A stretch of 64,000 nucleotides of DNA from the NCBI RefSeq assembly GCF_029846115.1, contig NZ_JARVZZ010000001.1, positions 2,604,001 to 2,668,000 of the forward strand. Direction: 5' to 3'. The notes under the pieces are model-generated. The model searched no databases. It had not been told where the DNA came from and was given only the letters and a program-made list of their open reading frames with translations. The position numbers and the translations under genes are program-made. Shown here piece after piece: positions 54,905 through 64,000 of this stretch. Each line of letters begins with the position of its first letter. The first letter of the stretch is position 1. Origin of the DNA: Serratia marcescens. GTDB taxonomy: Bacteria; Pseudomonadota; Gammaproteobacteria; Enterobacterales; Enterobacteriaceae.

Positions 54905-55867
54905 ATGAGCCTGCTTTCTGAACGCACGCCGGAGCCGCCGGCCAAAACGCCCGGCACCTTCAAGGCGCTGTTCCACCGCCTGCTGATGGCCCATGGCCGC
55001 AAGCTGGTGATCGCGCTGCCGTATTTATGGCTGACGCTGCTGTTCATGTTGCCGTTCCTGATCGTGTTCAAGATCAGCCTGGCGGAGCTGGCGCTGGCGG
55101 TGCCGCCCTACACCGAGCTGATGAGCTGGGTGGACGGCAAGCTGAACATCGCGCTCAACTTCGCCAACTACCTGCAGCTGACCGACGATCCGCTGTATAT
55201 CGACGCCTATCTGCAGTCGCTGCGCGTGGCGGCGGTCTCGACGCTGTGCTGCCTGATCATCGGCTATCCGCTGGCCTGGGCGGTGGCCCACAGCAAGGCG
55301 TCAACCCGCAACATTCTGCTGCTGCTGGTGATCCTGCCTTCCTGGACCTCGTTCCTGATCCGCGTCTATGCCTGGATGGGCATTCTGAAAAACAACGGCA
55401 TTCTGAATAACTTTCTGATGTGGCTAGGGGTGATCGATCAGCCGCTGGTGATCCTGCACACTAACCTGGCGGTGTATATCGGCATCGTTTATTCCTATCT
55501 GCCGTTTATGGTGCTGCCGATCTACACGGCGCTGATCCGGCTGGATTACTCGCTGGTGGAGGCGTCACTGGATCTGGGGGCCCGGCCGCTGAAAACCTTC
55601 TTCAGCGTGATCGTGCCGCTGACGCGCGGCGGCATCATCGCCGGTTCGATGCTGGTGTTCATTCCGGCGGTGGGCGAGTTCGTGATCCCGGAACTGCTCG
55701 GTGGGCCGGACAGCATCATGATCGGCCGCGTGCTGTGGCAGGAGTTCTTCAATAACCGCGACTGGCCGGTGGCCTCGGCGGTCGCTACCATCATGCTGCT
55801 GTTGCTGATCGTGCCAATTTTGTGGTTCCACAAACACCAGAACAAGGAAATGGGGGGGCAGGAATGA
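54905..55867 (+). CDS. potH: Putrescine ABC transporter permease PotH
   Basis: The 320-residue permease has six hydrophobic helices and the binding-protein-dependent EAA-type loop (EASLDLGARPLKTFFSVIVPLTRGG near residue 220). It is one of two channel subunits for putrescine. It starts 24 bases after potG and overlaps potI by ATGA. Confidence 0.95.
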   Translation: MSLLSERTPEPPAKTPGTFKALFHRLLMAHGRKLVIALPYLWLTLLFMLPFLIVFKISLAELALAVPPYTELMSWVDGKLNIALNFANYLQLTDDPLYIDAYLQSLRVAAVSTLCCLIIGYPLAWAVAHSKASTRNILLLLVILPSWTSFLIRVYAWMGILKNNGILNNFLMWLGVIDQPLVILHTNLAVYIGIVYSYLPFMVLPIYTALIRLDYSLVEASLDLGARPLKTFFSVIVPLTRGGIIAGSMLVFIPAVGEFVIPELLGGPDSIMIGRVLWQEFFNNRDWPVASAVATIMLLLLIVPILWFHKHQNKEMGGQE

Positions 55868-56709
55868 ACAACTTGCCGGTAGTGCGTTCACCGTGGCGCA
55901 TCGCCATCCTGACGGTCGGCTTTACCTTCCTGTATGCGCCGATGCTGATGTTGGTGATCTACTCTTTCAACAGCTCCAAACTGGTGACGGTGTGGGCCGG
56001 CTGGTCCACGCGCTGGTATACCGAACTTTTCCACGACTCGGCGATGATCAGCGCGGTGGGGCTCAGCCTGACCATCGCCGCTGCCTCCGCCACCGCCGCG
56101 GTGGTACTGGGCGCCATCGCCGCGGTGGTGATGGTGCGCTTCGGCCGCTTTCGCGGTTCGACCGGTTTTGCGTTTATGCTGACCGCACCGCTGGTGATGC
56201 CGGACGTGATCACCGGCCTGTCGCTGCTGCTGCTGTTCGTGGCGATGGGGCACGCTTTCGGCTGGCCGTCGGAACGCGGCATGTTCACCATCTGGCTGGC
56301 GCATGTCACGTTCTGTACCGCTTACGTGGCGGTGGTGATCAGCTCGCGCCTGCGCGAGGTGGATCGCTCGATCGAGGAAGCGGCGATGGATTTGGGGGCG
56401 CCGCCGCTGAAGGTGTTCTTCGTCATCACCTTGCCGATGATCGCGCCGGCGCTGATCTCCGGCTGGATGCTGGCGTTTACCCTGTCGCTGGACGACCTGG
56501 TGATCGCCAGCTTCGTCTCCGGCCCGGGCGCCACCACGCTGCCGATGCTGGTATTCTCCAGCGTGCGCATGGGGGTAAATCCGGAAATTAACGCGCTGGC
56601 CAGTTTGATCCTGCTGGTGGTGGGCATTCTCGGCCTGATCGCCTGGTGGTTTATGGCGCGCTCGGAAAAGCAACGATCGCGCGAATTGCAGCGGGCGGCC
56701 CGTAGCTGA
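55864..56709 (+). CDS. potI: Putrescine ABC transporter permease PotI
   Basis: The 281-residue permease has six helices and the EAA loop (EEAAMDLGAPPLKVFFVITLP near residue 175). With PotH it forms the membrane channel. Its ATG at 55864 overlaps the potH stop, so translation is coupled. Same order as E. coli. Confidence 0.95.
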   Translation: MNNLPVVRSPWRIAILTVGFTFLYAPMLMLVIYSFNSSKLVTVWAGWSTRWYTELFHDSAMISAVGLSLTIAAASATAAVVLGAIAAVVMVRFGRFRGSTGFAFMLTAPLVMPDVITGLSLLLLFVAMGHAFGWPSERGMFTIWLAHVTFCTAYVAVVISSRLREVDRSIEEAAMDLGAPPLKVFFVITLPMIAPALISGWMLAFTLSLDDLVIASFVSGPGATTLPMLVFSSVRMGVNPEINALASLILLVVGILGLIAWWFMARSEKQRSRELQRAARS

Positions 56710-56813
56710 ATCGTAACAAACCTGCTATTTTTGCAATCAATAAGTATTGCAACTAACTACCTGACTTTACATGCGCCATCTGTATTGGTGGCGCGTCGTA
56801 GCGGAACACGGAT

Positions 56814-57293
56814 ATGTCAGACATGCTGAAAAGCGGGCAGGGAATGAGATCGACTTCGGATGCGCCGGTGCCGGTGATGGTGGCGGGCACCGCCATGGTG
56901 GCGATCAAGTGTATCAGCGTGGTGTTGCTGTTGGGCGAACTGGGCGTCGACGGTGCGCAGGAGTTCGTCAACACCAGCGCGCAGGCATGGGATTCTACCT
57001 TTATTTTTCTGGCCGGCCTGTTGCTGCTGTGCCTGCAAATCAGCTGCGGTTTTGCGGTGATGCGCGGGCGCAACTGGGGGCGCTGGGGCTATGTGGCCTG
57101 CCAGTGCATTGTGGTGGTTTACCTGCTGTTGGCCACCATCGGCAGCGTCTTTCCCGAGGTGTTCACCGTGGAAGGCGAAACCAGCGGCCAAATCCTGCAC
57201 GTTCTGATCCTGCAAAAGATCCCCGACGCGGTGATCCTGGCGTTGCTGTTTGTTCCCACCGCCAGCCGCCGCTTCTTCACCGCGCGCAAGTGA
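56814..57293 (+). CDS. ybjO: Inner-membrane protein YbjO (DUF2593)
   Basis: The 159-residue protein has four hydrophobic helices and lies between potI and rlmC, the position of E. coli ybjO (162 residues). Function is unknown. The 104-base gap after potI suggests its own promoter. Confidence 0.85.
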   Translation: MSDMLKSGQGMRSTSDAPVPVMVAGTAMVAIKCISVVLLLGELGVDGAQEFVNTSAQAWDSTFIFLAGLLLLCLQISCGFAVMRGRNWGRWGYVACQCIVVVYLLLATIGSVFPEVFTVEGETSGQILHVLILQKIPDAVILALLFVPTASRRFFTARK

Positions 57294-57362
57294 GATTTTA
57301 GGCGCGCGGAGTGGTAAACTCTGCGCCCTTAATTCGTCACCCTGAACTTCACGGTAATCTTC

Positions 57363-58493
57363 ATGCATTGCGCTTTGTATACGGCGGGCACTTGCCGTTC
57401 CTGTCAGTGGCTGGAAAAGCCCTATCCGCAGCAATTGGCCGACAAACAGCATCACCTGCAATCGCTGCTGGCCGGGCGCGACGTCGCGCAGTGGCTGCAG
57501 CCGGCGACGGGGGAACTGAGCGCATTTCGCAATAAAGCCAAGATGGTGGTCAGCGGCAGCGTGGAGCGCCCGCTGCTCGGCATGCTGCACCGTGACGGCA
57601 CGCCGGTCGATCTGAGCGACTGCCCGCTGTATCCCGCCGGTTTTGCGCCGATGTTTGCGGTGCTGAAAAGCTTCATCGCCCGTGCGGGCCTGACGCCGTA
57701 TAACGTGGCGCGCAAACGCGGCGAGCTGAAATACCTGCTGCTGACCGAAAGCACGCTCGACGGCGGTGTGATGCTGCGTTTCGTGCTGCGCTCGGAAACC
57801 AAGCTGGCGCAGCTGCGCGCCGCGCTGCCGTGGCTGCAGCAGCAGTTGCCGCAGCTCAAGGTGATCTCCGCCAATATTCAGCCGGTGCACATGGCGATCA
57901 TGGAAGGGGAACGCGAGATCGCGCTGACCGAACAGCAGGCGCTCGAGGAACAGTTCAATCAGGTGCCGCTCTTCATCCGCCCGCAAAGCTTCTTCCAGAC
58001 CAACCCGCAGGTGGCCGCCGATCTGTATGCTACCGCCCGCGACTGGGTGCGCGCGCTCGCTATCGACAGCATGTGGGATCTGTTCTGCGGCGTCGGCGGC
58101 TTTGGCCTGCACTGCGCGCAACCGCAAACGCGGCTGACTGGCATCGAAATCAGCGCGGAAGCGATCGCCTGCGCGCGCCAGTCGGCGCAGCGGTTAGGGC
58201 TGTTGCACGTCGATTTTCAGGCGCTCGATTCCACCCGCTTCGCCACCGCCGAAGGCCAGGTGCCGCAGCTGGTGCTGGTCAACCCGCCGCGGCGCGGCAT
58301 CGGCCAGGCGCTGTGCGATTATTTGGGCCGGATGGCGCCGGACTCTATTCTCTATTCCAGTTGCAACGCCGAGAGCATGGCGAAAGATATCGAGATGTTG
58401 CCGGGGTACCGCATCGAACGGGTGCAGCTGTTCGACATGTTCCCGCATACCGCACACTACGAAGTGCTGACGCTGTTGGTGCGGATTTTATAA
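57363..58493 (+). CDS. rlmC: 23S rRNA (uracil-747-C5)-methyltransferase RlmC
   Basis: The 376-residue enzyme methylates U747 of 23S rRNA with S-adenosylmethionine. The N-terminal Fe-S cysteines are [14 protein letters not shown] and the later CPLYP; the methyltransferase domain has [14 protein letters not shown] near 240, NPPRRGIG near 310 and the nucleophile Cys in YSSCNAESM near 335. It matches E. coli RlmC in length and sequence. Start: ATG at 57363. Confidence 0.95.
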   Translation: MHCALYTAGTCRSCQWLEKPYPQQLADKQHHLQSLLAGRDVAQWLQPATGELSAFRNKAKMVVSGSVERPLLGMLHRDGTPVDLSDCPLYPAGFAPMFAVLKSFIARAGLTPYNVARKRGELKYLLLTESTLDGGVMLRFVLRSETKLAQLRAALPWLQQQLPQLKVISANIQPVHMAIMEGEREIALTEQQALEEQFNQVPLFIRPQSFFQTNPQVAADLYATARDWVRALAIDSMWDLFCGVGGFGLHCAQPQTRLTGIEISAEAIACARQSAQRLGLLHVDFQALDSTRFATAEGQVPQLVLVNPPRRGIGQALCDYLGRMAPDSILYSSCNAESMAKDIEMLPGYRIERVQLFDMFPHTAHYEVLTLLVRIL

Positions 58494-58498
58494 AACAT

Positions 58499-58520
58499 AA
58501 GGCCCGGTTATCCGGGCCTT
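58499..58520. terminator. Terminator between rlmC and artJ
   Basis: AAGGCCCGG (58499-58507) pairs with CCGGGCCTT (58512-58520) around TTAT. It lies between the convergent genes rlmC and artJ, and can serve both. Confidence 0.75.
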
Positions 58521-58525
58521 ATTGC

Positions 58526-59260
58526 TTACTGCGGGAACCACTTGTCGTTGATGGCCTGGTAGGTGCCGTCGGCCTTGATGGCGTCCAGCGCGGCGTTCAG
58601 CTTGGCCAGCAGCGCCTGGTTATCCGGGCGCACCGCGATGCCGAGACCGGTGCCGAAGTATTGCGCATCGGTGATGTGCTCGCCCACCGGCGCCAGCTGC
58701 GGGTTGGTTTTCAGCCACTCGTTCACCACGGCGGTGTCGCCGAACACGCCGTCGATACGGCCGTTTTTCAGCTCCAGAATGGCGTTCTGGTAGCTGTCGT
58801 AAGAGACGGTGTTAATCTCCGGATGCTTGTCCTGCATGTATTTCTGGTGGGTGGTGCCGTTTTCCATGCCGAGCTTTTTGCCTTTCAGATCCGCCAGCGA
58901 ACTGAACTTGCCTTTTTGCGCGATCACGATCGCCGAGTTGGCGTAGTAAGGCTGGGTGAAGGCGACCTGTTTGCTGCGCTCCGGCGTGATGTCCATCCCG
59001 GAAATCACCGCATCGTATTTCTTGAATTTCAGCGCGGCGATCAGGCTGTCGAACGCCTGGTTGGTGAAGGTGCACTGCGCCTGCATCTGCTTGCACAGCG
59101 CGTTGGCCAGATCGATATCGAAGCCGACGATCTGGTTGTTGGCGTCCAGCGATTCGAACGGCGGGTAGGTGGCGGAAGCGGCGAAGCGGATAGTCTCGGC
59201 CGCGGTGGCGTTAAAGGTCATCCCGGCCAACATCGTCGCGGCAAGCAGCAGTTTTTTCAT
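58526..59260 (-). CDS. artJ: Arginine-binding periplasmic protein ArtJ
   Basis: The 244-residue precursor has a 20-residue signal peptide (ending NATAA). The type II binding protein has the ETIRFAASATYPPFE start and the GMDITPER and GTTHQKYM segments. It binds L-arginine and feeds the ArtPQM transporter. It is monocistronic: a terminator and ArgR boxes separate it from artM. E. coli ArtJ has 243 residues. Confidence 0.93.
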   Translation of the reverse strand: MKKLLLAATMLAGMTFNATAAETIRFAASATYPPFESLDANNQIVGFDIDLANALCKQMQAQCTFTNQAFDSLIAALKFKKYDAVISGMDITPERSKQVAFTQPYYANSAIVIAQKGKFSSLADLKGKKLGMENGTTHQKYMQDKHPEINTVSYDSYQNAILELKNGRIDGVFGDTAVVNEWLKTNPQLAPVGEHITDAQYFGTGLGIAVRPDNQALLAKLNAALDAIKADGTYQAINDKWFPQ

Positions 59261-59371
59261 GCGTAGAGCTCCTGTCTGGATCCTGAAAGTGATTATTTCG
59301 CTATCGTTTGTTTTTACTGGTAATCGCCAGAGATTTTTGCGCGTGCGTCTGCTGATAACCCTGCCATTGAG

Positions 59372-59406
59372 TGAATTAAAATGCAATGTAAATGATTAAA
59401 TATTGC
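59372..59406. promoter_or_regulatory. Tandem ArgR boxes upstream of artJ
   Basis: TGAATTAAAATGCA (59372-59385) and TGATTAAATATTGC (59393-59406) each resemble half-operators of the ARG box TGAAT-N4-ATTCA. Their 21-base pitch is the classical ArgR spacing (18-base boxes, 3-base gap). E. coli artJ is ArgR-repressed. Confidence 0.68.
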
Positions 59407-59415
59407 TGTAGGGAT

Positions 59416-59443
59416 AAAAAAAGCCCCGCACAATGGCGGGGCT
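59416..59443 (-). terminator. artPIQM terminator
   Basis: On the minus strand AGCCCCGC (59436-59443) pairs with GCGGGGCT (59422-59429), then a T run (59416-59422). It stops transcription after artM and insulates artJ. Confidence 0.88.
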
Positions 59444-59460
59444 CATGGGGAGAGGCGGCC

Positions 59461-60129
59461 TCAGTTGCGGCGCTCAAACGCCAGCGCGCGGCGCTCCACC
59501 AGCCGCATCAGCAGCGTCAGCAGGCCGTTGACGCACAGGTACACCAGGCCCGCGGCGCCGAATACCATGACGTCGTAGGTGCGGCCGTACATCAGCTGGC
59601 TGTAACCCATCACCTCCATCAGCGTGATGGTGTAAGCCAGCGAGGTGCTTTTGAACACCAGCACCACTTCGTTGGAGTAAGACGACAGCGCGCGCTTGAA
59701 GGCGAACGGCAGCAGGATGCGCAGCGTCTGCCGGCGCGACATGCCCAGCGCTTCGCATGACTGCCATTGCCCGGCGGGAATGGCGCGCACCGCGCCGTAG
59801 AACAACTGCGTGGTGTAGGCCGCGCTGTTCAGCGCCAGCGCTATCATCGCGCACAGCCAGGGCTGCGACAGCAGGTTCCACAGCCACGGGTAGTCGCGGA
59901 TTGCCGGGAACTGACCGGGGCCGTAGTAGATCAGGAAGATCTGCACCAGCAACGGCGTGCCGGTGAACAGCGTCACGTAGATCTTGACCAGCGGCGTCAG
60001 GATCGGCGTTTTCAGCGTCAGGATCACCGTCAGCAGCAGCGACAGCACCAGCGCGACGATCAGCGCGGCAACGGTCAGCGTCAGGCTGGTGTGCAACCCT
60101 TTGAGGATCTCCGGTAAATACTCAATCAT
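59461..60129 (-). CDS. artM: Arginine ABC transporter permease ArtM
   Basis: The 222-residue permease has about five helices and the EAA-type loop (GQWQSCEALGMSRRQTLRILLPFAF near residue 130). It pairs with ArtQ. Its start overlaps the artQ stop by one base (60129), giving coupled translation. Length matches E. coli ArtM. Confidence 0.94.
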   Translation of the reverse strand: MIEYLPEILKGLHTSLTLTVAALIVALVLSLLLTVILTLKTPILTPLVKIYVTLFTGTPLLVQIFLIYYGPGQFPAIRDYPWLWNLLSQPWLCAMIALALNSAAYTTQLFYGAVRAIPAGQWQSCEALGMSRRQTLRILLPFAFKRALSSYSNEVVLVFKSTSLAYTITLMEVMGYSQLMYGRTYDVMVFGAAGLVYLCVNGLLTLLMRLVERRALAFERRN

Positions 60130-60845
60130 CAGACCGGCCCTCGCTCAAAGCGCGTGGCGCGCAGCTCAATGCGTTTGATGACGTATTGGCTGAACAGCGT
60201 CACCAGCAGGTAGATGGCTGCCGCGATCACATACCAGGTAAAAGGCTCCTGGGTGCGGGTGGCGATACTCTTGGTTTGCAGCATCAGATCGTTCACGCTG
60301 ATCAGCGACACCAGCGCGGTGTCTTTCAGCAACACCAGCCACTGGTTGCCGAGGCCGGGCAGGGCGTGGCGCCACATCTGCGGCATGATCAGGCGAAAGA
60401 AGATCGCGGCCTTGCCGAGCCCCAGCGCCTGGCCGGATTCCCACTGCCCCTGCGGTACCGCTTTGAGCGCGCCGCGCAGCGTCTGCGAAGCGTAGGCGGA
60501 ATAGAGCAGGGCCAGAGCGATCACCCCGCACAGGAACGGGCTGACTTCGAAATTGTCGATCGCCAGCTGAATCGGCAGCTGGAACAGACCGAGGTTGAGG
60601 GTAAAGCCGTCGGAGAGCATCAGCAGCAGCTGCGACGAGCCGAAATAGATAAACAGCACCACCAGGATTTCCGGCAGGCCGCGCAGCACGGTCACCCAGG
60701 CGGTGCCGAGCCAGCTGACCGCTTTCCAGCGGGACGATTCCCATACGGCGAACAGCATCGCCAGAATCAGCCCGAGGATCAGGGCGCAAACGGCAAGGCC
60801 GACGGTCATGCCGGCGGCGCTTGCTAAAGGTTGTAATTCATTCAT
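60129..60845 (-). CDS. artQ: Arginine ABC transporter permease ArtQ
   Basis: The 238-residue permease has about five helices and the EAA loop ([25 protein letters not shown] near residue 140). It shares a channel with ArtM. Same length as E. coli ArtQ. It follows artI after nine bases. Confidence 0.94.
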   Translation of the reverse strand: MNELQPLASAAGMTVGLAVCALILGLILAMLFAVWESSRWKAVSWLGTAWVTVLRGLPEILVVLFIYFGSSQLLLMLSDGFTLNLGLFQLPIQLAIDNFEVSPFLCGVIALALLYSAYASQTLRGALKAVPQGQWESGQALGLGKAAIFFRLIMPQMWRHALPGLGNQWLVLLKDTALVSLISVNDLMLQTKSIATRTQEPFTWYVIAAAIYLLVTLFSQYVIKRIELRATRFERGPV

Positions 60846-60854
60846 CGGGGCGTA

Positions 60855-61586
60855 TTACTGCTGGAACCATTTTTTGTAGATGGTTTCATAGGTCCCATCC
60901 TGCTTGATCTTGTCCAGAGCGGCGTTGAACTTGCTCTGCAGATCGGTGTTCTTCTGGCGTACCGCGATGCCGAGGCCGGTGCCGAAGTAGTCTTTATCCG
61001 TCACTTTGGCGCCCACTGCCGCCAGCGCGTCATTCTGCTTCAGCCATTCGTTGACCACCGCGGTATCGCCGAACACCGCATCAACGCGGCCGTTCTTCAG
61101 ATCCAAAATGGCGTTCTGGTAGCTGTCGTAAGGCACGGTGGTGATTTCCGGGTGCTTGTCGGTCAGGTATTTCTGGTGGGTGGTGCCGTTTTGCACGCCC
61201 ACTTTCTTGCCTTTCAGCGCCGCCACGTCGGCGATTTTGCCTTTCTGCGCGATGAACAGCGCCGAGTTATCGTAGTACGGCTTGGTGAACAGCACCTGCT
61301 TTTCACGCTCCGGCGTGATGTCCATACCGGCCATCACCGCATCGAAACGCTTGAACTTCAGGCTCGGGATCAGGCTGTCGAACGCCTGGTTGGTGAAGGT
61401 GCACTCGGCCTGCATCTCTTTGCACAGGGCGTTCGCCAGATCGACATCAAAACCCTGAATCTTGTTGCTGGCGTCAATAAATTCAAATGGAGGATAGGAG
61501 GCTTCGGTAGCGAAACGGATCGTTTCGGCTGCGGAGGCGGAAACGCTGATGCCGGCCAGAACGGCGGCGATTATTAGTTTTTTCAT
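60855..61586 (-). CDS. artI: Arginine-family binding protein ArtI
   Basis: The 243-residue precursor is about two-thirds identical to ArtJ and begins with a 19-residue signal peptide. It shares ETIRFATEASYPPFE, GMDITPER and GTTHQKYL. It is the second binding protein of the ArtPQM system, of uncertain substrate in E. coli. It sits between artP and artQ as in E. coli. Confidence 0.94.
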   Translation of the reverse strand: MKKLIIAAVLAGISVSASAAETIRFATEASYPPFEFIDASNKIQGFDVDLANALCKEMQAECTFTNQAFDSLIPSLKFKRFDAVMAGMDITPEREKQVLFTKPYYDNSALFIAQKGKIADVAALKGKKVGVQNGTTHQKYLTDKHPEITTVPYDSYQNAILDLKNGRVDAVFGDTAVVNEWLKQNDALAAVGAKVTDKDYFGTGLGIAVRQKNTDLQSKFNAALDKIKQDGTYETIYKKWFQQ

Positions 61587-61618
61587 CGCAAACTCCCCAA
61601 ATTACAGCAAGTTAATTG

Positions 61619-62347
61619 TTAGTGTGATAAGTAGTTGGCAAACTCGGTGGTCCGCGGCTGCGTGAAGTGGCTGCTGTCGCCTTGCTCTACCACGTGGCCG
61701 TTTTCCATGTACACCACGCGGCTGGCGGTCTTGCGCGCCACTTCCACTTCGTGAGTGACGATCACCTGCGTGATGCCGGTGCCGGCCAGTTCGCGAATGA
61801 TGCTGACGATCTGCGCGGTGATTTCCGGATCCAGCGCCGCGGTCGGTTCATCGAACAGCAGCACCTGCGGTTCCATCATCAGGGCACGGGCGATCGCCAC
61901 GCGCTGCTGCTGGCCGCCGGAAAGGTGAAGCGGGAAGCGATCGGCGAAGTCGGTCAGGCGCAGACGCTTGAGCAGCTTGTCGGCACGCTCCATCGCCTGA
62001 GCCTTGGTCAGACCCAGCACGCGGCAAGGCGCTTCGATCAGATTCTGAACCACGGTGAGGTGAGGCCACAGGTTGTATTGCTGGAAGACCATGCCGACAT
62101 TTTGGCGCAGTTCGCGAATGGCTTTCTCGCCCGGCGCCTGCTTGAAGTCGAATTGGTTGCCGGCGATCTGCAGTTGGCCCGAACGCGGCATTTCCAGCAG
62201 GTTCAGCACCCGCAGCAATGAACTTTTCCCGGCGCCGCTTGGGCCAAGCAGCACCAGGGTTTCCCCGGCTGGACAATCCAGCGTGATGTCAAACAGCGCC
62301 TGGTGAGCGCCGTAATAGCAATTGATACCGTTAAGTTGAATACTCAT
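61619..62347 (-). CDS. artP: Arginine ABC transporter ATPase ArtP
   Basis: The 242-residue ATPase has Walker A GPSGAGKS (near 36-43), signature [15 protein letters not shown] and Walker [14 protein letters not shown]. The start is the ATG at 62347 ([16 protein letters not shown]), matching E. coli ArtP; an ATG seven codons upstream is in frame but repeats part of the N-terminus. First gene of artPIQM, with ArgR boxes upstream. Confidence 0.94.
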   Translation of the reverse strand: MSIQLNGINCYYGAHQALFDITLDCPAGETLVLLGPSGAGKSSLLRVLNLLEMPRSGQLQIAGNQFDFKQAPGEKAIRELRQNVGMVFQQYNLWPHLTVVQNLIEAPCRVLGLTKAQAMERADKLLKRLRLTDFADRFPLHLSGGQQQRVAIARALMMEPQVLLFDEPTAALDPEITAQIVSIIRELAGTGITQVIVTHEVEVARKTASRVVYMENGHVVEQGDSSHFTQPRTTEFANYLSH

Positions 62348-62393
62348 GCGCCAGAATTGAATAGACATTGATGCCGCAAATGTTAACTTCCAC

Positions 62394-62428
62394 AGAATAC
62401 TTATGCAATCTTTGTGCGTTAAAATTTA
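62394..62428. promoter_or_regulatory. Tandem ArgR boxes upstream of artP
   Basis: AGAATACTTATGCA (62394-62407) and TGCGTTAAAATTTA (62415-62428) resemble ARG boxes with exact 21-base pitch, as in the artJ region. They lie 47-81 bases before artP. Confidence 0.6.
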
Positions 62429-62611
62429 TGAGTGTGCGGCGGGACAGTAAAAGATTAGCACAAGATACCGCGACTCAAGCCGAGGGAGGGGATTTGTGGC
62501 GCAGGCTGTGAGATCGGTAGCGAAATTTTTTCTATTGGACGAAATTCGAGCGGTGGACGGACGGCGGGGATGACCGACGCGGTAAGCCCGCGTCGGCCGG
62601 GGTATTGCGGG

Positions 62612-63154
62612 TTACTGGTTTTCCAGCACCTGGCGCACGCTGCCGTTGGTGGCGTGCGCTGGAACATTCAGGTAGCGAATATCATCAACTACCCAGCAGG
62701 TCCCTTCGCGCACCATCAGCACTTCGTCCTGCCAGTTCACGGTGCTGTTGGCGTCTTTTTGGTAGCTCAAGTCAACGCGCAGCGGGATGTTTTTCGCATC
62801 GGTGTTAGGAATGGTCGAGGCGCTGGCGACGGAGGCGCTGCTTGGCCCCTGCGCATTGCCGGAGAACAGATCGCCGGTTATCCGGTGCTTGCCCGGGTTC
62901 TGACCGGCGCTGACCAGATCCTGATACAGCACTTTGCTCAGATAGGGCTGCAGCTGCGCCAGGCGGTTGCTGTCCGGCAAGCCGGCACCCTGCTGGATGC
63001 GCAGGTCATAGAATTTTTGCGCGACCGTATCCGGGCCGCCTTCCACACAGCTGCCGCTGCGGGTGCCGATATCCTTGTATGCCGGTTCCACCGTGGTACA
63101 GGCACTCAGCAACAGCGCTAAGGGTAAAACAGCCGCAATCGTTTTTGTTTTCAT
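62612..63154 (-). CDS. ybjP: Lipoprotein YbjP
   Basis: The 180-residue precursor has lipobox LLSAC (Cys19). The mature part has QKFYDLRIQQG near 45 and YLNVPAHATNGS near the end, as in E. coli YbjP (171 residues). Function unknown; Thr after the Cys suggests outer-membrane sorting. It is upstream of artP on the same strand and divergent from ybjQ. Confidence 0.88.
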   Translation of the reverse strand: MKTKTIAAVLPLALLLSACTTVEPAYKDIGTRSGSCVEGGPDTVAQKFYDLRIQQGAGLPDSNRLAQLQPYLSKVLYQDLVSAGQNPGKHRITGDLFSGNAQGPSSASVASASTIPNTDAKNIPLRVDLSYQKDANSTVNWQDEVLMVREGTCWVVDDIRYLNVPAHATNGSVRQVLENQ

Positions 63155-63313
63155 CTTATTACCTTATGTGAAAGTCTCTACCATGAAGACCGATAGCTTA
63201 CAGTATAAATGCGTTTTTTGGCCTTGCATTCGTACTGCGTGCCATTGATTAAGCGAACATAACGCCAATCTTCTGGTCATAGATACGTTGAATTAATCAA
63301 ACAAGGAATTCTG

Positions 63314-63637
63314 ATGCAGCTTTCAACTACCCCGACCCTGGAAGGGTTCACCATCACCGAATACTGTGGCGTCGTCACCGGCGAAGCGATCCTCGGTGCC
63401 AACATTTTTCGTGATTTCTTCGCCGGCGTGCGCGATATCGTCGGCGGCCGCTCGGGCGCTTATGAGAAAGAGTTGCGCAAGGCGCGCTTGATTGCGTTCG
63501 AAGAACTGGAAGATCAGGCGAAAGAGCTGGGCGCCAACGCGGTGGTCGGCATCGATATCGATTATGAAACCGTTGGCAAAGACGGCAGCATGCTGATGGT
63601 GACCGTCAGCGGCACCGCGGTGAAAGTCAGCCGCTAA
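63314..63637 (+). CDS. ybjQ: UPF0145 protein YbjQ
   Basis: The 107-residue protein matches E. coli YbjQ (107 residues): [22 protein letters not shown], then [11 protein letters not shown] and a YbjQ-type C-terminus ([17 protein letters not shown]). Forms a pentameric ring in relatives; function unknown. Start: ATG at 63314 behind AAGGAAT. Confidence 0.93.
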   Translation: MQLSTTPTLEGFTITEYCGVVTGEAILGANIFRDFFAGVRDIVGGRSGAYEKELRKARLIAFEELEDQAKELGANAVVGIDIDYETVGKDGSMLMVTVSGTAVKVSR

Positions 63638-63650
63638 CGCCATTCTCCGC

Positions 63651-63672
63651 GCCCCGGCCGTTCTGCCGGGGC
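63651..63672. terminator. Hairpin after ybjQ
   Basis: GCCCCGGC (63651-63658) pairs with GCCGGGGC (63665-63672). No T run follows. It lies between the convergent ybjQ and the His/Pro-rich gene. Confidence 0.45.
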
Positions 63673-63686
63673 GACATCCTGTTGGT

Positions 63687-64000
63687 TCATCCCACCTTGT
63701 GCTGCTCGACGATCGGGCGGTGTTCCTGCGGTTTCACCGGCGCCGGCGTCTGGCGATGCGATATCGGCTGAGCGGACGGCTGGTGGATCTGCGGCGCCGG
63801 GGCAGGATGCGGCATGACGCGTGCTTGCGGCACCGGTGCCGGGCGGACTAACGCCGGATGCTGCGTTGCGGCCGGTTCACGCACCATCGGCTGAACGACG
63901 TGCGGCGCTTCCTGAACCAGAGGGCGCACGGCAGATGGATGCACCGACGCGACGGCCGGCATCGGATGTGTCTGTACCGGTGCTGAATGCACGGCCATCG
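63687..64000 (-). CDS. His/Pro/Gln-rich protein, 3' end (cut by window edge)
   Basis: The frame runs leftward to a stop at 63687 and is open to the window edge; an ATG at 63998 may be internal. The visible 104 residues are low-complexity, rich in Pro, His, Val, Ala and Gln with repeated PAP, HPA and QPS units. This looks like a disordered, possibly periplasmic or cell-surface C-terminal tail. The family cannot be told from this piece. Codon use is normal for the region, so it is likely a real gene. Confidence 0.6.
   Translation of the reverse strand, partial: MAVHSAPVQTHPMPAVASVHPSAVRPLVQEAPHVVQPMVREPAATQHPALVRPAPVPQARVMPHPAPAPQIHQPSAQPISHRQTPAPVKPQEHRPIVEQHKVG

Overview
The window is high-GC enterobacterial chromosome, most likely Serratia (S. 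marcescens group). The backbone follows the Escherichia coli order yliI-gstB-dacC-deoR-ybjG-ybjL-ybjM-grxA-ybjC-rimK-ybjN-potFGHI-ybjO-rlmC-artJ-artMQIP-ybjP-ybjQ. Genera-specific blocks interrupt this order, and proteins such as ecotin, DacC, DeoR and RlmC are close to but not identical with their E. coli versions. No rRNA, tRNA, CRISPR array, insertion sequence or prophage was recognised.

Layout. 1-1829: a truncated LysR regulator divergent from an MFS exporter. 1820-7622: a LysR regulator divergent from a four-gene operon (ureohydrolase of the agmatinase/guanidinobutyrase family, SSS symporter, NCS1 permease, nitrilase-family amidase), probably for guanidino-compound use. 7685-13022: CorA-type transporter, acetyltransferase, YliI, GstB, HAD phosphatase and a 2-oxoglutarate/IPNS-type oxygenase. 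13082-15607: a reverse-transsulfuration pair. 16074-17279: dacC. 17380-28303: a large chaperone-usher fimbrial locus. 28358-31116: sdaCB serine catabolism. 31117-32095: a long gene-free regulatory stretch. 32096-34741: deoR, deoC and a DeoX-like mutarotase. 34779-36124: two PAP2 phosphatases.

36272-41682: an exported nucleosidase, ecotin, and a LysR-controlled D-threonate-type cluster. 42597-45637: a lower-GC island with a lipase-type toxin and two duplicated ankyrin-like lipoproteins, probably effector and immunity. 45687-47025: an ECF41 sigma factor with its carboxymuconolactone-decarboxylase partner. 47326-64000: the conserved ybjL to ybjQ backbone with putrescine (potFGHI) and arginine (artJ, artPIQM) ABC transporters, and the edge of a His/Pro-rich protein.

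The most unusual region is the fimbrial locus. A PapI-like regulator, a two-domain adhesin and a minor pilin are transcribed leftward. The pilin-usher-chaperone operon runs rightward and ends with a lipoprotein, a coiled-coil FKBP-fold protein whose catalytic pocket looks degenerate, and a cysteine-rich LuxR-type regulator, all joined by ATGA overlaps. The 665-bp divergent promoter carries four GATC sites, one inside ACGATC, which suggests Dam/Lrp/PapI-type phase variation. The second most notable region is the toxin-immunity island with a freshly duplicated, C-terminally diverged immunity gene.
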